A stretch of DNA of 39,315 nucleotides. It comes from a bacterium (GTDB lineage: Bacteria > Vulcanimicrobiota > Xenobia > Xenobiales > JADMJV01). Within the stretch, counting starts at the first letter, position 1. The number at the start of each line of letters is the position of its first letter. The translations under genes and the position numbers were made by a program. Location: assembly GCA_018780265.1 (NCBI GenBank), contig JADMJV010000130.1:1-39315 (forward strand). Reading direction: 5' to 3'. Shown here one piece after another: positions 8,378 through 16,078 of this stretch. A model generated the notes under the pieces. The model was not told the origin of the DNA, ran no database searches, and was given only the letters and a program-made list of their open reading frames with translations.

Positions 8378-8875
8378 TCAGTCCTCTTCGGGCTCAGAGA
8401 GGAGAAAGCCGCCTCCCAGGTTGAGCGCATCGAGACAAACTTCCAGGTTGACCAGGCGGTGAGGTTCTAAAGGCATCTCCACCTGTTCACCGGCGGTGCC
8501 CTCTACTTCCAGGCGATGGGGACCGCGCCGTTGCAGGCGAATCCCCAAAATACGGCTGGGAGCGACGGCGTAATGGGGGCTTACTTGAATGAACACCCCC
8601 GCGCGACTGGCTTTGGCCAGGGCCTGGTTAAGGCGGGGATGCTCCAGGTCGCGAAAGCGCCCGCGCAGAGTAACCCAGTAAGTTTGCCCGCTGCTATCCT
8701 CTTCGAGGTAAAGAACCTCTTGAGCATCGACTCGGACCCAATGGTCCGGTTCGATCTGCAACATGCGGGGTTTGAGGCGAACTCGACCGCTGAGTTCGAG
8801 GCCTCCAACCGTTTCTTCGAGCGGTGCAAAGAAGATTTTTCGTCCAGGGTGACGATCAGACTCAACGCGATGCAT
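8378..8875 (-). CDS. Small cytoplasmic protein of unknown function
   Basis: The gene encodes 165 residues, beta-rich in the first 100 (HWVRVDAQEVLYLEEDSSG, YWVTLRGRFRDLEHPRL) with an acidic C-terminus (SEPEED). There is no signal peptide, no membrane segment, and no PilZ RxxxR motif despite the beta-barrel feel. ATG 8875 is preceded by GGAGG with five bases between, better than the TTG at 8887. A possible promoter lies 72 bases upstream. I recognise no family. The gene faces the preceding unknown gene tail to tail, and both are short, which may mean they are lineage-specific. Confidence 0.55.
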   Translation of the reverse strand: MHRVESDRHPGRKIFFAPLEETVGGLELSGRVRLKPRMLQIEPDHWVRVDAQEVLYLEEDSSGQTYWVTLRGRFRDLEHPRLNQALAKASRAGVFIQVSPHYAVAPSRILGIRLQRRGPHRLEVEGTAGEQVEMPLEPHRLVNLEVCLDALNLGGGFLLSEPEED

Positions 8876-8946
8876 GGGCCCCTCCAAAATCGGCGAGATT
8901 AACCAGATGTCAACAGGTTGTTACCGAATTGTTAACTGGTGTCCTG

Positions 8947-8975
8947 ACACTATCCGAAGCACGCTCACCCGTCAA
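8947..8975 (-). promoter_or_regulatory. Possible sigma70-type promoter
   Basis: On the minus strand TTGACG (8970-8975) is followed by exactly 17 bases and TAGTGT (8947-8952), upstream of the 8378-8875 gene. Between it and the start lie GTTAACAA and GGTAACAA, similar to the GTTACAA pair upstream of the convergent neighbour. The -10 match is weak (3/6), so this is tentative. Confidence 0.3.
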
Positions 8976-8994
8976 GCATTATTTGTTAGGAATT

Positions 8995-9297
8995 TTAGTC
9001 AACCTCAGGCGGCTCCTGTTTGACAATATCGTCGGGAGTCAGCAGGTAGGCTCCCCAGCCCCAGGCAGTGACTTCCTCGGCCGTGGCCCAGCGCGAGGAA
9101 CGCAGTTGCAACTGCGGATGTTGGCGCGCAAAATCCGGATGGAGCGGGTCGCGGGCCTGTTCGGCTCCGAGGCGATTGGGGTGAGTCCACACCAGGGCGC
9201 AGTTTTCGCAGAGCAGCACCACTGTTTCGCGGTTGGCGCAAAGACGAAAGCCCAACTGGCCCTCCTTGCAGGACGGACATTCAGCCACAGCGATCAT
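8995..9297 (-). CDS. Small zinc-ribbon protein
   Basis: The gene encodes 100 residues. Two CxxC pairs (CPSC near residue 7 and CENC near 32), separated by about 22 residues with FRLCANRETVVLL between, form a zinc ribbon. The C-terminal half is hydrophilic with no other motif. ATG 9297 overlaps the CPBP protease stop by four bases (ATGA), which fixes the start. The longer frame upstream, to 9462, is only the antisense-like extension over the protease gene. It is the last gene of the long lipid A / outer-membrane operon; no function can be assigned. Confidence 0.7.
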   Translation of the reverse strand: MIAVAECPSCKEGQLGFRLCANRETVVLLCENCALVWTHPNRLGAEQARDPLHPDFARQHPQLQLRSSRWATAEEVTAWGWGAYLLTPDDIVKQEPPEVD

Positions 9298-10061
9298 GAT
9301 TCCTGAACCTCCCCATTTGCTCTCAACGTCTTCCAACAAGTCAGGCCCATCAGCAGCAACAGGATCCAACTGCACAGGCCGGCGCTGGGTTCGCCGGCCA
9401 GGCCTGACCACCATCCCGATTCCACGCGGCCTGGAGGATCCAGGATATTGGCGCTGATCCAACTGCTGTGCATGGCGGCGGCGGCCCAGATTCCGGCCTT
9501 TTCGACCACCACGGTCAGCACCAGGCTGGTCAGCACCAGGCCAAATCCATAGGCCAATTTGAAAGGTAGGGCGCCCGGTCGAAACAGGTGGACCAGGCTA
9601 AAGAAGACCGACACCATCCAGGCAGCCCGGGCGCCACCCAGTTCCGATCGCAGGGCGCCGTAGAGGTAGCCCCGAAAAACCGCTTCCTCTACCAGGGCCA
9701 GCAGCGGCGCCAGCAGTATGGCGCTGAGCCAGGCCTGGGAAGTGGGCCAGCACAGGCCCTGTAAAGCGCCGGCCAGGCACAGCCTTTGCAGGCAGATACC
9801 GCCGACTCCCATGGCCCATACCTGCACTGTCAGAGGACCGGGCCTGCCCCAATGGGTCGCGGGCGGATTGCGCTTCCACAGCCCCCACAGCAGCCCCACC
9901 ATACCTGCATAGAGCATTACCAGATAGAGCACCCGCAAGCCCTGGCTGGCTTGCAGGGGATGGAGCAGCAAGGTGGGTTGCCCCCACAGCATCCCCAGAC
10001 TCAGCCAACAACTTACCCACACCAGCAGCAGTCCGAGCAGCAAATAGCCAGCTCGTTTCAC
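9294..10061 (-). CDS. CPBP (CAAX/Abi) family intramembrane metalloprotease
   Basis: This 255-residue, highly hydrophobic protein has the three CPBP motifs: EEAVFRG near residue 124 (EExxxR), the His of FFSLVHLF near 156, and the AAMHSSWISAN block near 198. The family comprises glutamic-type intramembrane proteases related to Rce1; bacterial substrates are mostly unknown. I place the start at GTG 10061, which overlaps the upstream TGA as GTGA and gives a basic N-terminus (MKRAGYLLLG) suited to the first helix. A GTG at 10079 is possible. An ICMT-like methyltransferase lies a few genes upstream in the same operon; in eukaryotes Rce1 and ICMT act in sequence on prenyl proteins, but no such substrate is evident here. 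Confidence 0.85.
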   Translation of the reverse strand: MKRAGYLLLGLLLVWVSCWLSLGMLWGQPTLLLHPLQASQGLRVLYLVMLYAGMVGLLWGLWKRNPPATHWGRPGPLTVQVWAMGVGGICLQRLCLAGALQGLCWPTSQAWLSAILLAPLLALVEEAVFRGYLYGALRSELGGARAAWMVSVFFSLVHLFRPGALPFKLAYGFGLVLTSLVLTVVVEKAGIWAAAAMHSSWISANILDPPGRVESGWWSGLAGEPSAGLCSWILLLLMGLTCWKTLRANGEVQES

Positions 10062-11191
10062 AGGCGTTGGGCCAGCCACTCGGCGATGTGCCGGGCTCCT
10101 CCAGGTTCCCCCATACGTTGGCGGCCGATTTGGGCCAGTCGCGAGCGTTCTGGAGGGTCTAGAAAAAGTCTCAAAAGTGTGTCCGCGGCGGCCTCTTCTC
10201 GGTCCTCGACCACCACCAGGGACTCCCCCAGCAATCCTTTCTGGCGACCCCGATACCAGCCCAACGGTCCGTGAGGATTGGGGTGCATGGACACCACCGG
10301 AACTCCCGCGCCCACGGCCTGCTCGTGGGCAGTGCCGGCCTGGCCCAGAGCCAGTTGAGAAACCCTGAGCAGATCGCCCAGGGCGCGCCGCACCAGATGC
10401 ACGGGCGGGCCGACGGGACCTTGCAGGCTGGCCACCCAGCCAGGAGGCTCGTTGGCCTGGGAGAGTGACCAGCCAGGGCTGGCCAGGCTCTCCACCGGCA
10501 GGCCGTCGGCCACCGCCACAGCCGCCTGGCAGGGATACTCCTGGTGGACACGTTGCCAGATGCGCAACAGGCGGGGCAGTTCATGAGGGGCCTGCGCTCG
10601 GCTGCCTGGAAAGAGAGCCAGCACGGGGCCGGTAAGGCCAAGGTCGAGACCGCGGGGCACCGTGTCGTCCATCATGGGGTTGCCCAGATAGCTGGCTTTC
10701 AGGCCGGCCTGCTGGAGGGCTTGAGCGGTAGGCTGGTCGCGCACGAAAGAATGGGTCACCCAGCTTTGCAGCAAAAGCCGCTCGGGCCAGGAGTAGGCAT
10801 GATGGTAGACCGATTTGGCTGTGCCTACGAAGTAGATGGGGCTCAGACCGGCCAGGCCGGCCAGTGCACAGGGCACCAGGTCGCCCACCGCCAGCACCGC
10901 GCTGACGGCCCGCCGTTGGCCGCGCAGGGTTTGCCACTGGCTGAGCAGACGGCCCAACAGGCCATGGCGCAGGTCGCGCCACCACAGCCGCCAGGACTGA
11001 TTGGACAGGCCCTGGCTGGGTGGGGCGGATAGATCGCCCCAGCGGGGGATGCTGGCCGGATAGGCTGCTCCGGCGCCCACCAGGGGGAAGGCGGCAATCT
11101 GAAGTTGAGGCAACAAGGAACGCAGGTGAGCGGCGATGGAGGCGGCGATGGCGTCTTCGCCGGCCCCGTTAGAGAGCACCAGCAGAGTCAT
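10058..11191 (-). CDS. LpxB-related glycosyltransferase-like protein (COG4370 type)
   Basis: This 377-residue protein opens with LVLSNGAGEDAIAASIAAHL, the SNGxGED signature of the LpxB-related family found in cyanobacteria and plants (COG4370 / TIGR03492). It continues with a GT-B-like second half: LALFPGSR near residue 190 and GQAGTAHEQAVGAGVPVVSM near 285, the sugar-nucleotide-binding block. The family's reaction is not established. The start ATG overlaps the phosphoesterase stop (ATGA). It is one of three LpxB-superfamily members in this operon and the most distant from true LpxB. Confidence 0.8.
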   Translation of the reverse strand: MTLLVLSNGAGEDAIAASIAAHLRSLLPQLQIAAFPLVGAGAAYPASIPRWGDLSAPPSQGLSNQSWRLWWRDLRHGLLGRLLSQWQTLRGQRRAVSAVLAVGDLVPCALAGLAGLSPIYFVGTAKSVYHHAYSWPERLLLQSWVTHSFVRDQPTAQALQQAGLKASYLGNPMMDDTVPRGLDLGLTGPVLALFPGSRAQAPHELPRLLRIWQRVHQEYPCQAAVAVADGLPVESLASPGWSLSQANEPPGWVASLQGPVGPPVHLVRRALGDLLRVSQLALGQAGTAHEQAVGAGVPVVSMHPNPHGPLGWYRGRQKGLLGESLVVVEDREEAAADTLLRLFLDPPERSRLAQIGRQRMGEPGGARHIAEWLAQRL

Positions 11192-11886
11192 GCGCAGTTG
11201 TGCACGGTCCAGCCCAACCGGGAGGAACCGGGTTCTAGCTCCACTTCGGCCAGATAACGGCCGTTACTACCCCCTTGCACGATAGGGATGCGGCCTCGCC
11301 AGATGGGTTCGGGCGTGAAGTCATGGCTGTGGGCGCCCAGGATCAGGTCGACGGGCACCCCCCGCTCGGCCAGTTGCAGGTCGGTCTTGAGGCCTAGATG
11401 GGACATGAATATCAAGGCGTCGGCGCGGGGGCGAAGTTCCTCCAACAGGGGCGGTAGGCATTGGAAGGGGTCGAGAAAGCGGAAGCCGGTGAGGTTTTCC
11501 CAGGCCGAACCCACGGGATACTGCACCGGGGTCGCTCCGACCACAATCACTTTGGGTCGGGCTTCTAGCCAGGCCCTCCAGGGCCATTGGGGTTGGCGCA
11601 AATCTTGCAGATTGCAGGCCAGCAAGGGAAATTCGCGCTCTTGCTCGCGCCAGCGATGAATCCAGCGGCAATAATGAAACTCCCGGTTGCCCATGGTCAT
11701 GGCAGCGTAGCCCAGCCGGCGCATCTGGTGCAAAATGGGTTCGTTCCAGCGGAAGGCTGTGTTGGAGCCGGCCAGTGCGTCGCCCCCGTCCAGCAATAAC
11801 GAGTTGGCCTGGCGATGCGCCTCCAGGTGAGCCAACGGGCCCGCGTGGTTGTGCAGATCGTTGGTGTAGAGTATGTGCACAGACAC
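11188..11886 (-). CDS. UshA/5'-nucleotidase-like metallophosphoesterase with altered GNH motif
   Basis: The 232-residue protein has the N-terminal motifs of the 5'-nucleotidase family: Asp10/His12 (TNDLHNH), Asp36 (LLDGGD), SHLG, and GAHSHDF. The third motif reads GNREF (Asn67, Arg68) where the family has GNHE. The metal ligand Asn is kept but the catalytic histidine is replaced by arginine. There is no signal peptide and no C-terminal nucleotidase domain, unlike UshA, so it acts in the cytoplasm if active. GTG start, one base after the upstream stop. Because it sits among lipid A genes and no LpxH or LpxI is visible, it is a candidate for a lipid A phosphoesterase step, but the lost histidine argues for caution. 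Confidence 0.75.
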   Translation of the reverse strand: MSVHILYTNDLHNHAGPLAHLEAHRQANSLLLDGGDALAGSNTAFRWNEPILHQMRRLGYAAMTMGNREFHYCRWIHRWREQEREFPLLACNLQDLRQPQWPWRAWLEARPKVIVVGATPVQYPVGSAWENLTGFRFLDPFQCLPPLLEELRPRADALIFMSHLGLKTDLQLAERGVPVDLILGAHSHDFTPEPIWRGRIPIVQGGSNGRYLAEVELEPGSSRLGWTVHNCA

Positions 11887-11887
11887 G

Positions 11888-12358
11888 TTAGTCGTTCCGC
11901 AGAGGGGTGGCCAACATCCAGCCCAGGATCCAGCCTCCCGCTGCGGCGGTAGCCGTTTTGATGGTCAGTGCGCCGGCCAACAGGCCGCCTCCGGCCAGCA
12001 GCCAGGTCATCATCATTTTGCGCAGCCCAAAATTGAAGCTGGAGGCGAAACCCAAGCCCACAGCCAGGCCCAAAAAACCTCCCTGGGCCGCGCTGTTCCA
12101 GTCCAGATGCTGCACTCCCAGAACCGCTCCCAGCCAGGCTGCGCTGGCTTCCATCGAAGTCAATTCGGCGGGCAGTTGAGGCCACTGATTGAGACCCGAC
12201 AGAAAACCCAAAAAAGCGCCTCCCAGGCCCATCGAAAGGATGATCTTGGGGGAGGCTCCGACTTTCTTGTCGCCTGCCTGTGCATTTGCGCCCTTCTTGC
12301 CGGGGGCCGATCCGGGAGTTTTGACCTCCACGCTTGTGCGACTCTTTTTACGCCCCAT
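11888..12358 (-). CDS. Small glycine-rich membrane protein of unknown function
   Basis: The gene encodes 156 residues. A lysine-rich hydrophilic N-terminus of about 35 residues is followed by about four hydrophobic segments (KIILSMGLGGAFLGFLSGL, the region near residue 75, FLGLAVGLGFASSFNFGL, and a long final stretch ending GWILGWMLATP). It has no recognisable domain. It overlaps the ICMT-like gene by 11 bases and ends one base before the phosphoesterase start, so it is translated within the coupled operon. Topology suggests an inner-membrane protein with a cytoplasmic basic tail. Confidence 0.6.
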   Translation of the reverse strand: MGRKKSRTSVEVKTPGSAPGKKGANAQAGDKKVGASPKIILSMGLGGAFLGFLSGLNQWPQLPAELTSMEASAAWLGAVLGVQHLDWNSAAQGGFLGLAVGLGFASSFNFGLRKMMMTWLLAGGGLLAGALTIKTATAAAGGWILGWMLATPLRND

Positions 12359-12926
12359 ATAACCAACCCTTCGCGGCCATAACCAGCCAGATCAGGCACC
12401 ACCACATCAAACTGGTGCGTTCGAACTGCCAACTCCGGCGCACACAAAACGCGCCAGTGGGCTTGCCGAATTCGTGACCATTCGGCACCCAGGCGGGCAC
12501 TCTCCGCTGATACTCTGCATATTCTGCGCCAAAAAGGCCGGCGAGAAACTTTTCCTCGTGAGAGCCCAAGAAAACGTAGAGCGCCGCCACCAGCGACCAC
12601 AGGCCCAAGATCCTGGGAATGTCCCAGGGATAGAAGGCCGCCATAAGCACCCCCAGACTGTTGAGGAGATTGCCTACATAGAGCGGATTTCGCACAAAGG
12701 CGTAAGGCCCTGCCGTGATCAACTGAGGCGCATCCAGAGTTTCCCCGCGGGTGGGTTCGCCGGAGTAGCCGATGGCCCAGATGCGCAGACCTTCGCCCGT
12801 GACCGCGATGGCCAGTCCATAGGCCAGTCCTTCGCCGGTAGGCTGAGCATAGATCACCCCATACACCGCCAGGATGGCCACCAAGGCCCCACGCAATCGG
12901 AAAATCAAGTTACCCAATCTCTCCAT
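12348..12926 (-). CDS. Isoprenylcysteine carboxyl methyltransferase (ICMT/PEMT-like) family membrane protein
   Basis: This 192-residue integral membrane protein carries the signature of the ICMT-like methyltransferases near residues 70-90 (TAGPYAFVRNPLYVGNLL) and the second part of the S-adenosylmethionine site at HEEKFLAGLFGAEYAEYQRRVPAWVP. Bacterial members methylate small acids or lipids in a few known cases; most, including this one, have no assigned substrate. The ATG lies inside the preceding LpxB-like gene (17-base overlap). The final 40 residues add another hydrophobic segment (LMWWCLIWLVMAAKGWLY). Confidence 0.85.
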   Translation of the reverse strand: MERLGNLIFRLRGALVAILAVYGVIYAQPTGEGLAYGLAIAVTGEGLRIWAIGYSGEPTRGETLDAPQLITAGPYAFVRNPLYVGNLLNSLGVLMAAFYPWDIPRILGLWSLVAALYVFLGSHEEKFLAGLFGAEYAEYQRRVPAWVPNGHEFGKPTGAFCVRRSWQFERTSLMWWCLIWLVMAAKGWLYGA

Positions 12927-14055
12927 TGACCACCTTCACAATCCAATTCGCAAATCGCTGCGTCGCCCCAGGCTGACCCATGACTCCCTGAAGTTGCTGG
13001 CGGATTCGCTGCACTTCCTGGGGATCCTCGACCCAGCTTTGGATCTGCTCGGTGACCGGCGCTATCGACTGGCGAAGGATGAGTTCGGGAACGATGGCCC
13101 GACCGGCCACCTGGTTGGGCAAAGAAGTAAAGCGCAGGCGCTGCAGTTTACGTCGACGCAACGGCACTTTCCATGCCGTTGGCAGAGGGAGGCGCTCGAT
13201 AATGCCCGACAGGCCCCCGCCGGCCAGGTAGGCCAGGGGATGCAGGGTCACCACGAAGGGGATTCCGGCGCAGGCCAGTTCGGCGGTGTTGGTGCCGGGA
13301 ATGGTGATGGCCAGATCGAGGCCCTCCAGGCTGTTGCCACCGGGCCTTTTGGGTACCATCGTTCCATCGCTGAGATAAAGCCCGTCGGATTCGATACGGG
13401 CTTGAGTCACGGGTAAACCCAGATCGAACGGGTGGCTGAGAGCCCGGGCCACGTCCCGGTCGCTGACATAGGGAGACTGCACAAACACGCACTGGATGCC
13501 GGAGGCCGCCAGTTGCTGAGCCACCACCAGATAGCAACCCAGTGTCAGTCTCAATTGCCAGGGGCGGGAACCGGGAAAGAGTCCCACCACGGCTGGCCGT
13601 CGGGGGCCCGCAACTGCGGGGCTGACCCGGTCGACCATCAAGTTGCCCACCGCATTGCCCTCGCCGTAGGCGTAGGCCACGTGGTCAAAGAATCGAGTCC
13701 AGAAACTGGGCCGCTCAAAATAACCCGCCACCGGATAACCAAGCCTGTGCTTCAAAAGGAGGGCGTGCCAGGGGTCTCCGCCCAAAAATAGCACCAGCCC
13801 TTGAGCTGCTTTGGGCCAGGCCGGCCGCTGAAGTCCAAACAACCAGCGGGTGGTTTCCCAGGGCGAGAACACCTCGTGGATCCCCGGCAGAGTCTGGGCC
13901 ACCCGCTTTTCCGCTCCGCTGGCATAGGGGCATGGAACCAGGCCTAGACGCACTTTCCAGTGGGGACGAAGCTGCTGGAGCCAGGGGGTGACGCCGCCGA
14001 CCCAGGTGCTGACTTCGCCCGGGGAATTGCTGGTGATCCACAGGTCAAAACTCAA
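12910..14055 (-). CDS. LpxB-like glycosyltransferase paralogue, directly after lpxB
   Basis: The gene encodes 381 residues. The N-terminus FDLWITSNSPGEVSTWVGG resembles the donor-side loop of LpxB (GEPSGD in the enzyme). The second half has GLFPGSRPWQLRLTL and IPGTNTAELACAGIPFVVTL, which match the GT-B sugar-nucleotide region of the LpxB family. Start: TTG 14055, overlapping the lpxB stop as TTGA; there is no ATG or GTG near the conserved N-terminus. A much longer open frame continues upstream to 15129, but that part is only an out-of-frame reading of lpxB. Substrate unknown; the tandem placement suggests a second glycosyl transfer or a related step on the lipid A precursor. Confidence 0.8.
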   Translation of the reverse strand: MSFDLWITSNSPGEVSTWVGGVTPWLQQLRPHWKVRLGLVPCPYASGAEKRVAQTLPGIHEVFSPWETTRWLFGLQRPAWPKAAQGLVLFLGGDPWHALLLKHRLGYPVAGYFERPSFWTRFFDHVAYAYGEGNAVGNLMVDRVSPAVAGPRRPAVVGLFPGSRPWQLRLTLGCYLVVAQQLAASGIQCVFVQSPYVSDRDVARALSHPFDLGLPVTQARIESDGLYLSDGTMVPKRPGGNSLEGLDLAITIPGTNTAELACAGIPFVVTLHPLAYLAGGGLSGIIERLPLPTAWKVPLRRRKLQRLRFTSLPNQVAGRAIVPELILRQSIAPVTEQIQSWVEDPQEVQRIRQQLQGVMGQPGATQRFANWIVKVVNGEIG

Positions 14056-15218
14056 GCCAGGGCTTCGTCCCGGCTTTGACCCAAGGCCATGCGCTCTACA
14101 AAATGGGCGACTTTGGATACGGCCCCGTGGGGGCCCAGGTTTTGGCGGACACGCGCCAGTTGTTGCATGGCGTGTTGCCGTTGTGGCGTGTCTTGCAGCA
14201 AGGGGCGCAGCAATTGGGCCAGGTCGGCGGGATTGGCCTGATGCTGAAGCAGTTCGGGAATCACTTTTTCTTGCAGCACCAGATTGGGCAAACCAAAAAA
14301 GGTGACTCGTACAATCTGGAGTCGACGCAGGCAGCAGCCGATGAGGTAGTCCAGGGGATTGAACTTGTAGCAGATCAGGTGGGGCAGGTCGAGCAGGCAG
14401 GCTTCCAGGGTGGCCGACCCCGACGAGAGTAAACCGGCGCGGGCCACGGTCATGACCCGACGAGACTGGCCTTCGACCATGCGCAGCCAGGGCGGCGGGT
14501 CGGGGACCATTTGGCGGATGCGTTGGCCGATCTGGGCGTTGGCGGAGGGCAGCAGCCAGACCGTGTTGGGAAATTCTTGATGGAGGCGGCGGGCCGTTTC
14601 CAAAAAAGTGGGCAAAAGAAGCCGAATTTCCTGGGTGCGACTGCCTGGCAAAAGGGCCGCGTAGTCGCCCTCGGGCAGGCCGAGTTGGCGCAGAGCGTCT
14701 GCTCTTGGCTCCGGAATGCAAAGATCGACCAGAGGATGGCCAAAATAGGCCACCGGCAGATGGTTCCTGGCGTATTGCTCGGCCGAGAATGCGAAGGTGG
14801 GAATGAGAGCCTCGCAGCGCGAATGAATGTCGCGCAGTCGTTTGGCCTGGCTGCTCCAGCCCGAGGGCGGGAAATAATAGCAGCAGCGCAATCCATGGCG
14901 CTGCATCACGGGAGCCAGACGCATGTGCACGGCCGGTGCATCGATAAAGATGACCAGGTCGGGGCGTTCCTTCAGAAGGCGCCGGCGCACCGACCAGTAG
15001 TCGTAGATAAAGCGGGGAACGCGCGTGAGCGCCTCGGTGGCACCCACGATGCTCCACAGTGAAGAATCGGCCCACAGTGAAACGCCAGCCCCGCGGCTCA
15101 ATTGGCCGCCCACGCCCACGAAGCGCCAATCCGGGTGGGTTTGCCTGAGTTGCTCAACCAGTGTGGCCGCCTGCAAGTCGCCAGACGGGTCCGCCGAGAG
15201 AAGGGCCAGAGTTAGCAG
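14052..15218 (-). CDS. lpxB: Lipid-A-disaccharide synthase LpxB (probable CTG start)
   Basis: LpxB joins UDP-2,3-diacylglucosamine and lipid X to make the lipid A disaccharide at the inner membrane. Recognisable blocks are FVGVGGQLSRGAG, DLVIFIDAPAVHMRLA, YYFPPSGW, PVAYFGHPLVD, ALLPGSRTQEI and GLLSSGSATLEACLLDLPHLICYK. The first usual start codon in frame is TTG 15176, but the conserved LpxB N-terminal strand and loop (LALLSADPSGDLQAA) lie upstream of it and in frame. Between the in-frame stop at 15228-15230 and that loop only CTG codons (15218, 15209) occur. Starting at 15218 gives 388 residues, close to E. coli LpxB (382), and overlaps the lpxA stop by seven bases. Function firm, start tentative. 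Confidence 0.9.
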   Translation of the reverse strand: MLTLALLSADPSGDLQAATLVEQLRQTHPDWRFVGVGGQLSRGAGVSLWADSSLWSIVGATEALTRVPRFIYDYWSVRRRLLKERPDLVIFIDAPAVHMRLAPVMQRHGLRCCYYFPPSGWSSQAKRLRDIHSRCEALIPTFAFSAEQYARNHLPVAYFGHPLVDLCIPEPRADALRQLGLPEGDYAALLPGSRTQEIRLLLPTFLETARRLHQEFPNTVWLLPSANAQIGQRIRQMVPDPPPWLRMVEGQSRRVMTVARAGLLSSGSATLEACLLDLPHLICYKFNPLDYLIGCCLRRLQIVRVTFFGLPNLVLQEKVIPELLQHQANPADLAQLLRPLLQDTPQRQHAMQQLARVRQNLGPHGAVSKVAHFVERMALGQSRDEALA

Positions 15219-16045
15219 CCGGCCAACTCAACTTCCTCTACCGGCTGATTGTTACGCCTCGAGTCGCTGCCGCGGACGCAAAAGCCCATGCGCGAGGGGG
15301 ATTCGAAGAAGTGGAGCAGGTGAGTGGCTTCCTGACAGTGATCCACGGTGCGCCGAATCGCCTCCAGGGCCTGTCCCAAATTGAGTCCGGAGCGCAAAAT
15401 CATACGGTAACAGTGCTTGAGGGATTGGCGTGACTCCTTGGTGATGCCGCGTCGTTGCATGCCGCGAATGTTCATGCCAAAGAGGCGGGCGGGCTGGCCG
15501 TCGACCATTCCAAAAGGAGGAACATCCTGAGTCACCTTGGCCATGCCGCCGATCATGGCCAGTCGGCCGATGCGCACAAACTGATGAATGCCGCACATAC
15601 CCCCGAGCACGGCCTGGTCTTCGATTTCGACGTGGCCGCACAGGCCAACCGAATTGGAGACTACAATTTGATTGGCCAGCAGGCAGTTGTGAGCCACGTG
15701 AGCATAAGCCATAATGAGGTTGTCGTTGCCCATCTGGGTGACCGCGCCTTCGTTGGAGGCGCGGTGAATGGTGACGTATTCGCGGATCACATTGCCGCGG
15801 CCGATCACCACGCTGGTCTTTTCCCCGTTGTAGCGCAAGTCTTGGGGAGCTACGCCAATCACGGCACCAGGGTAGACCTCGTTGTCTTCACCCATGGTGG
15901 TCTCTTCGATAACCACGGAGGAGTGCAACTTGGTGCGGGCTCCTAAACGGACTCCCGGACCGACGATACAAAAAGGACCAACGGTGACCCCTTCGGCCAA
16001 CTCAGCCCCGGCGTCCACGATCGCTGTGGGGTGAACCTTTGCCAT
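15212..16045 (-). CDS. lpxA: Acyl-ACP--UDP-N-acetylglucosamine O-acyltransferase LpxA
   Basis: LpxA commits UDP-GlcNAc (or its 3-amino analogue) to lipid A by transferring a hydroxyacyl chain from ACP. The 277-residue protein shows the left-handed beta-helix hexapeptide repeats from residue 5 on, the catalytic His119 (AHVAHN, equal to E. coli His125) and the GMVDGQPARLFGMNIRGMQRRG block before the C-terminal helices. Length is near E. coli's 262, with a short extra polar tail. ATG start with AAAGG close upstream. It follows the Gfo/Idh gene by 33 bases and overlaps lpxB. Confidence 0.95.
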   Translation of the reverse strand: MAKVHPTAIVDAGAELAEGVTVGPFCIVGPGVRLGARTKLHSSVVIEETTMGEDNEVYPGAVIGVAPQDLRYNGEKTSVVIGRGNVIREYVTIHRASNEGAVTQMGNDNLIMAYAHVAHNCLLANQIVVSNSVGLCGHVEIEDQAVLGGMCGIHQFVRIGRLAMIGGMAKVTQDVPPFGMVDGQPARLFGMNIRGMQRRGITKESRQSLKHCYRMILRSGLNLGQALEAIRRTVDHCQEATHLLHFFESPSRMGFCVRGSDSRRNNQPVEEVELAGC

Positions 16046-16078
16046 CGCCTTTTACTCTCCCATTCCTGTGCCTGGCGG

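Noticed and set aside
9298..9462. N-terminal extension of the zinc-ribbon protein
   Set aside because: It covers the end of the CPBP protease gene, whose motifs are clear; the ATG at 9297 overlaps the protease stop as ATGA.
12910..15129. A single 739-codon open frame
   Set aside because: Only the 3' part (from 14055) codes for the LpxB-like paralogue. The 5' part is an out-of-frame, Arg/Pro/Ser-rich reading of lpxB, which has the conserved motifs in its own frame.
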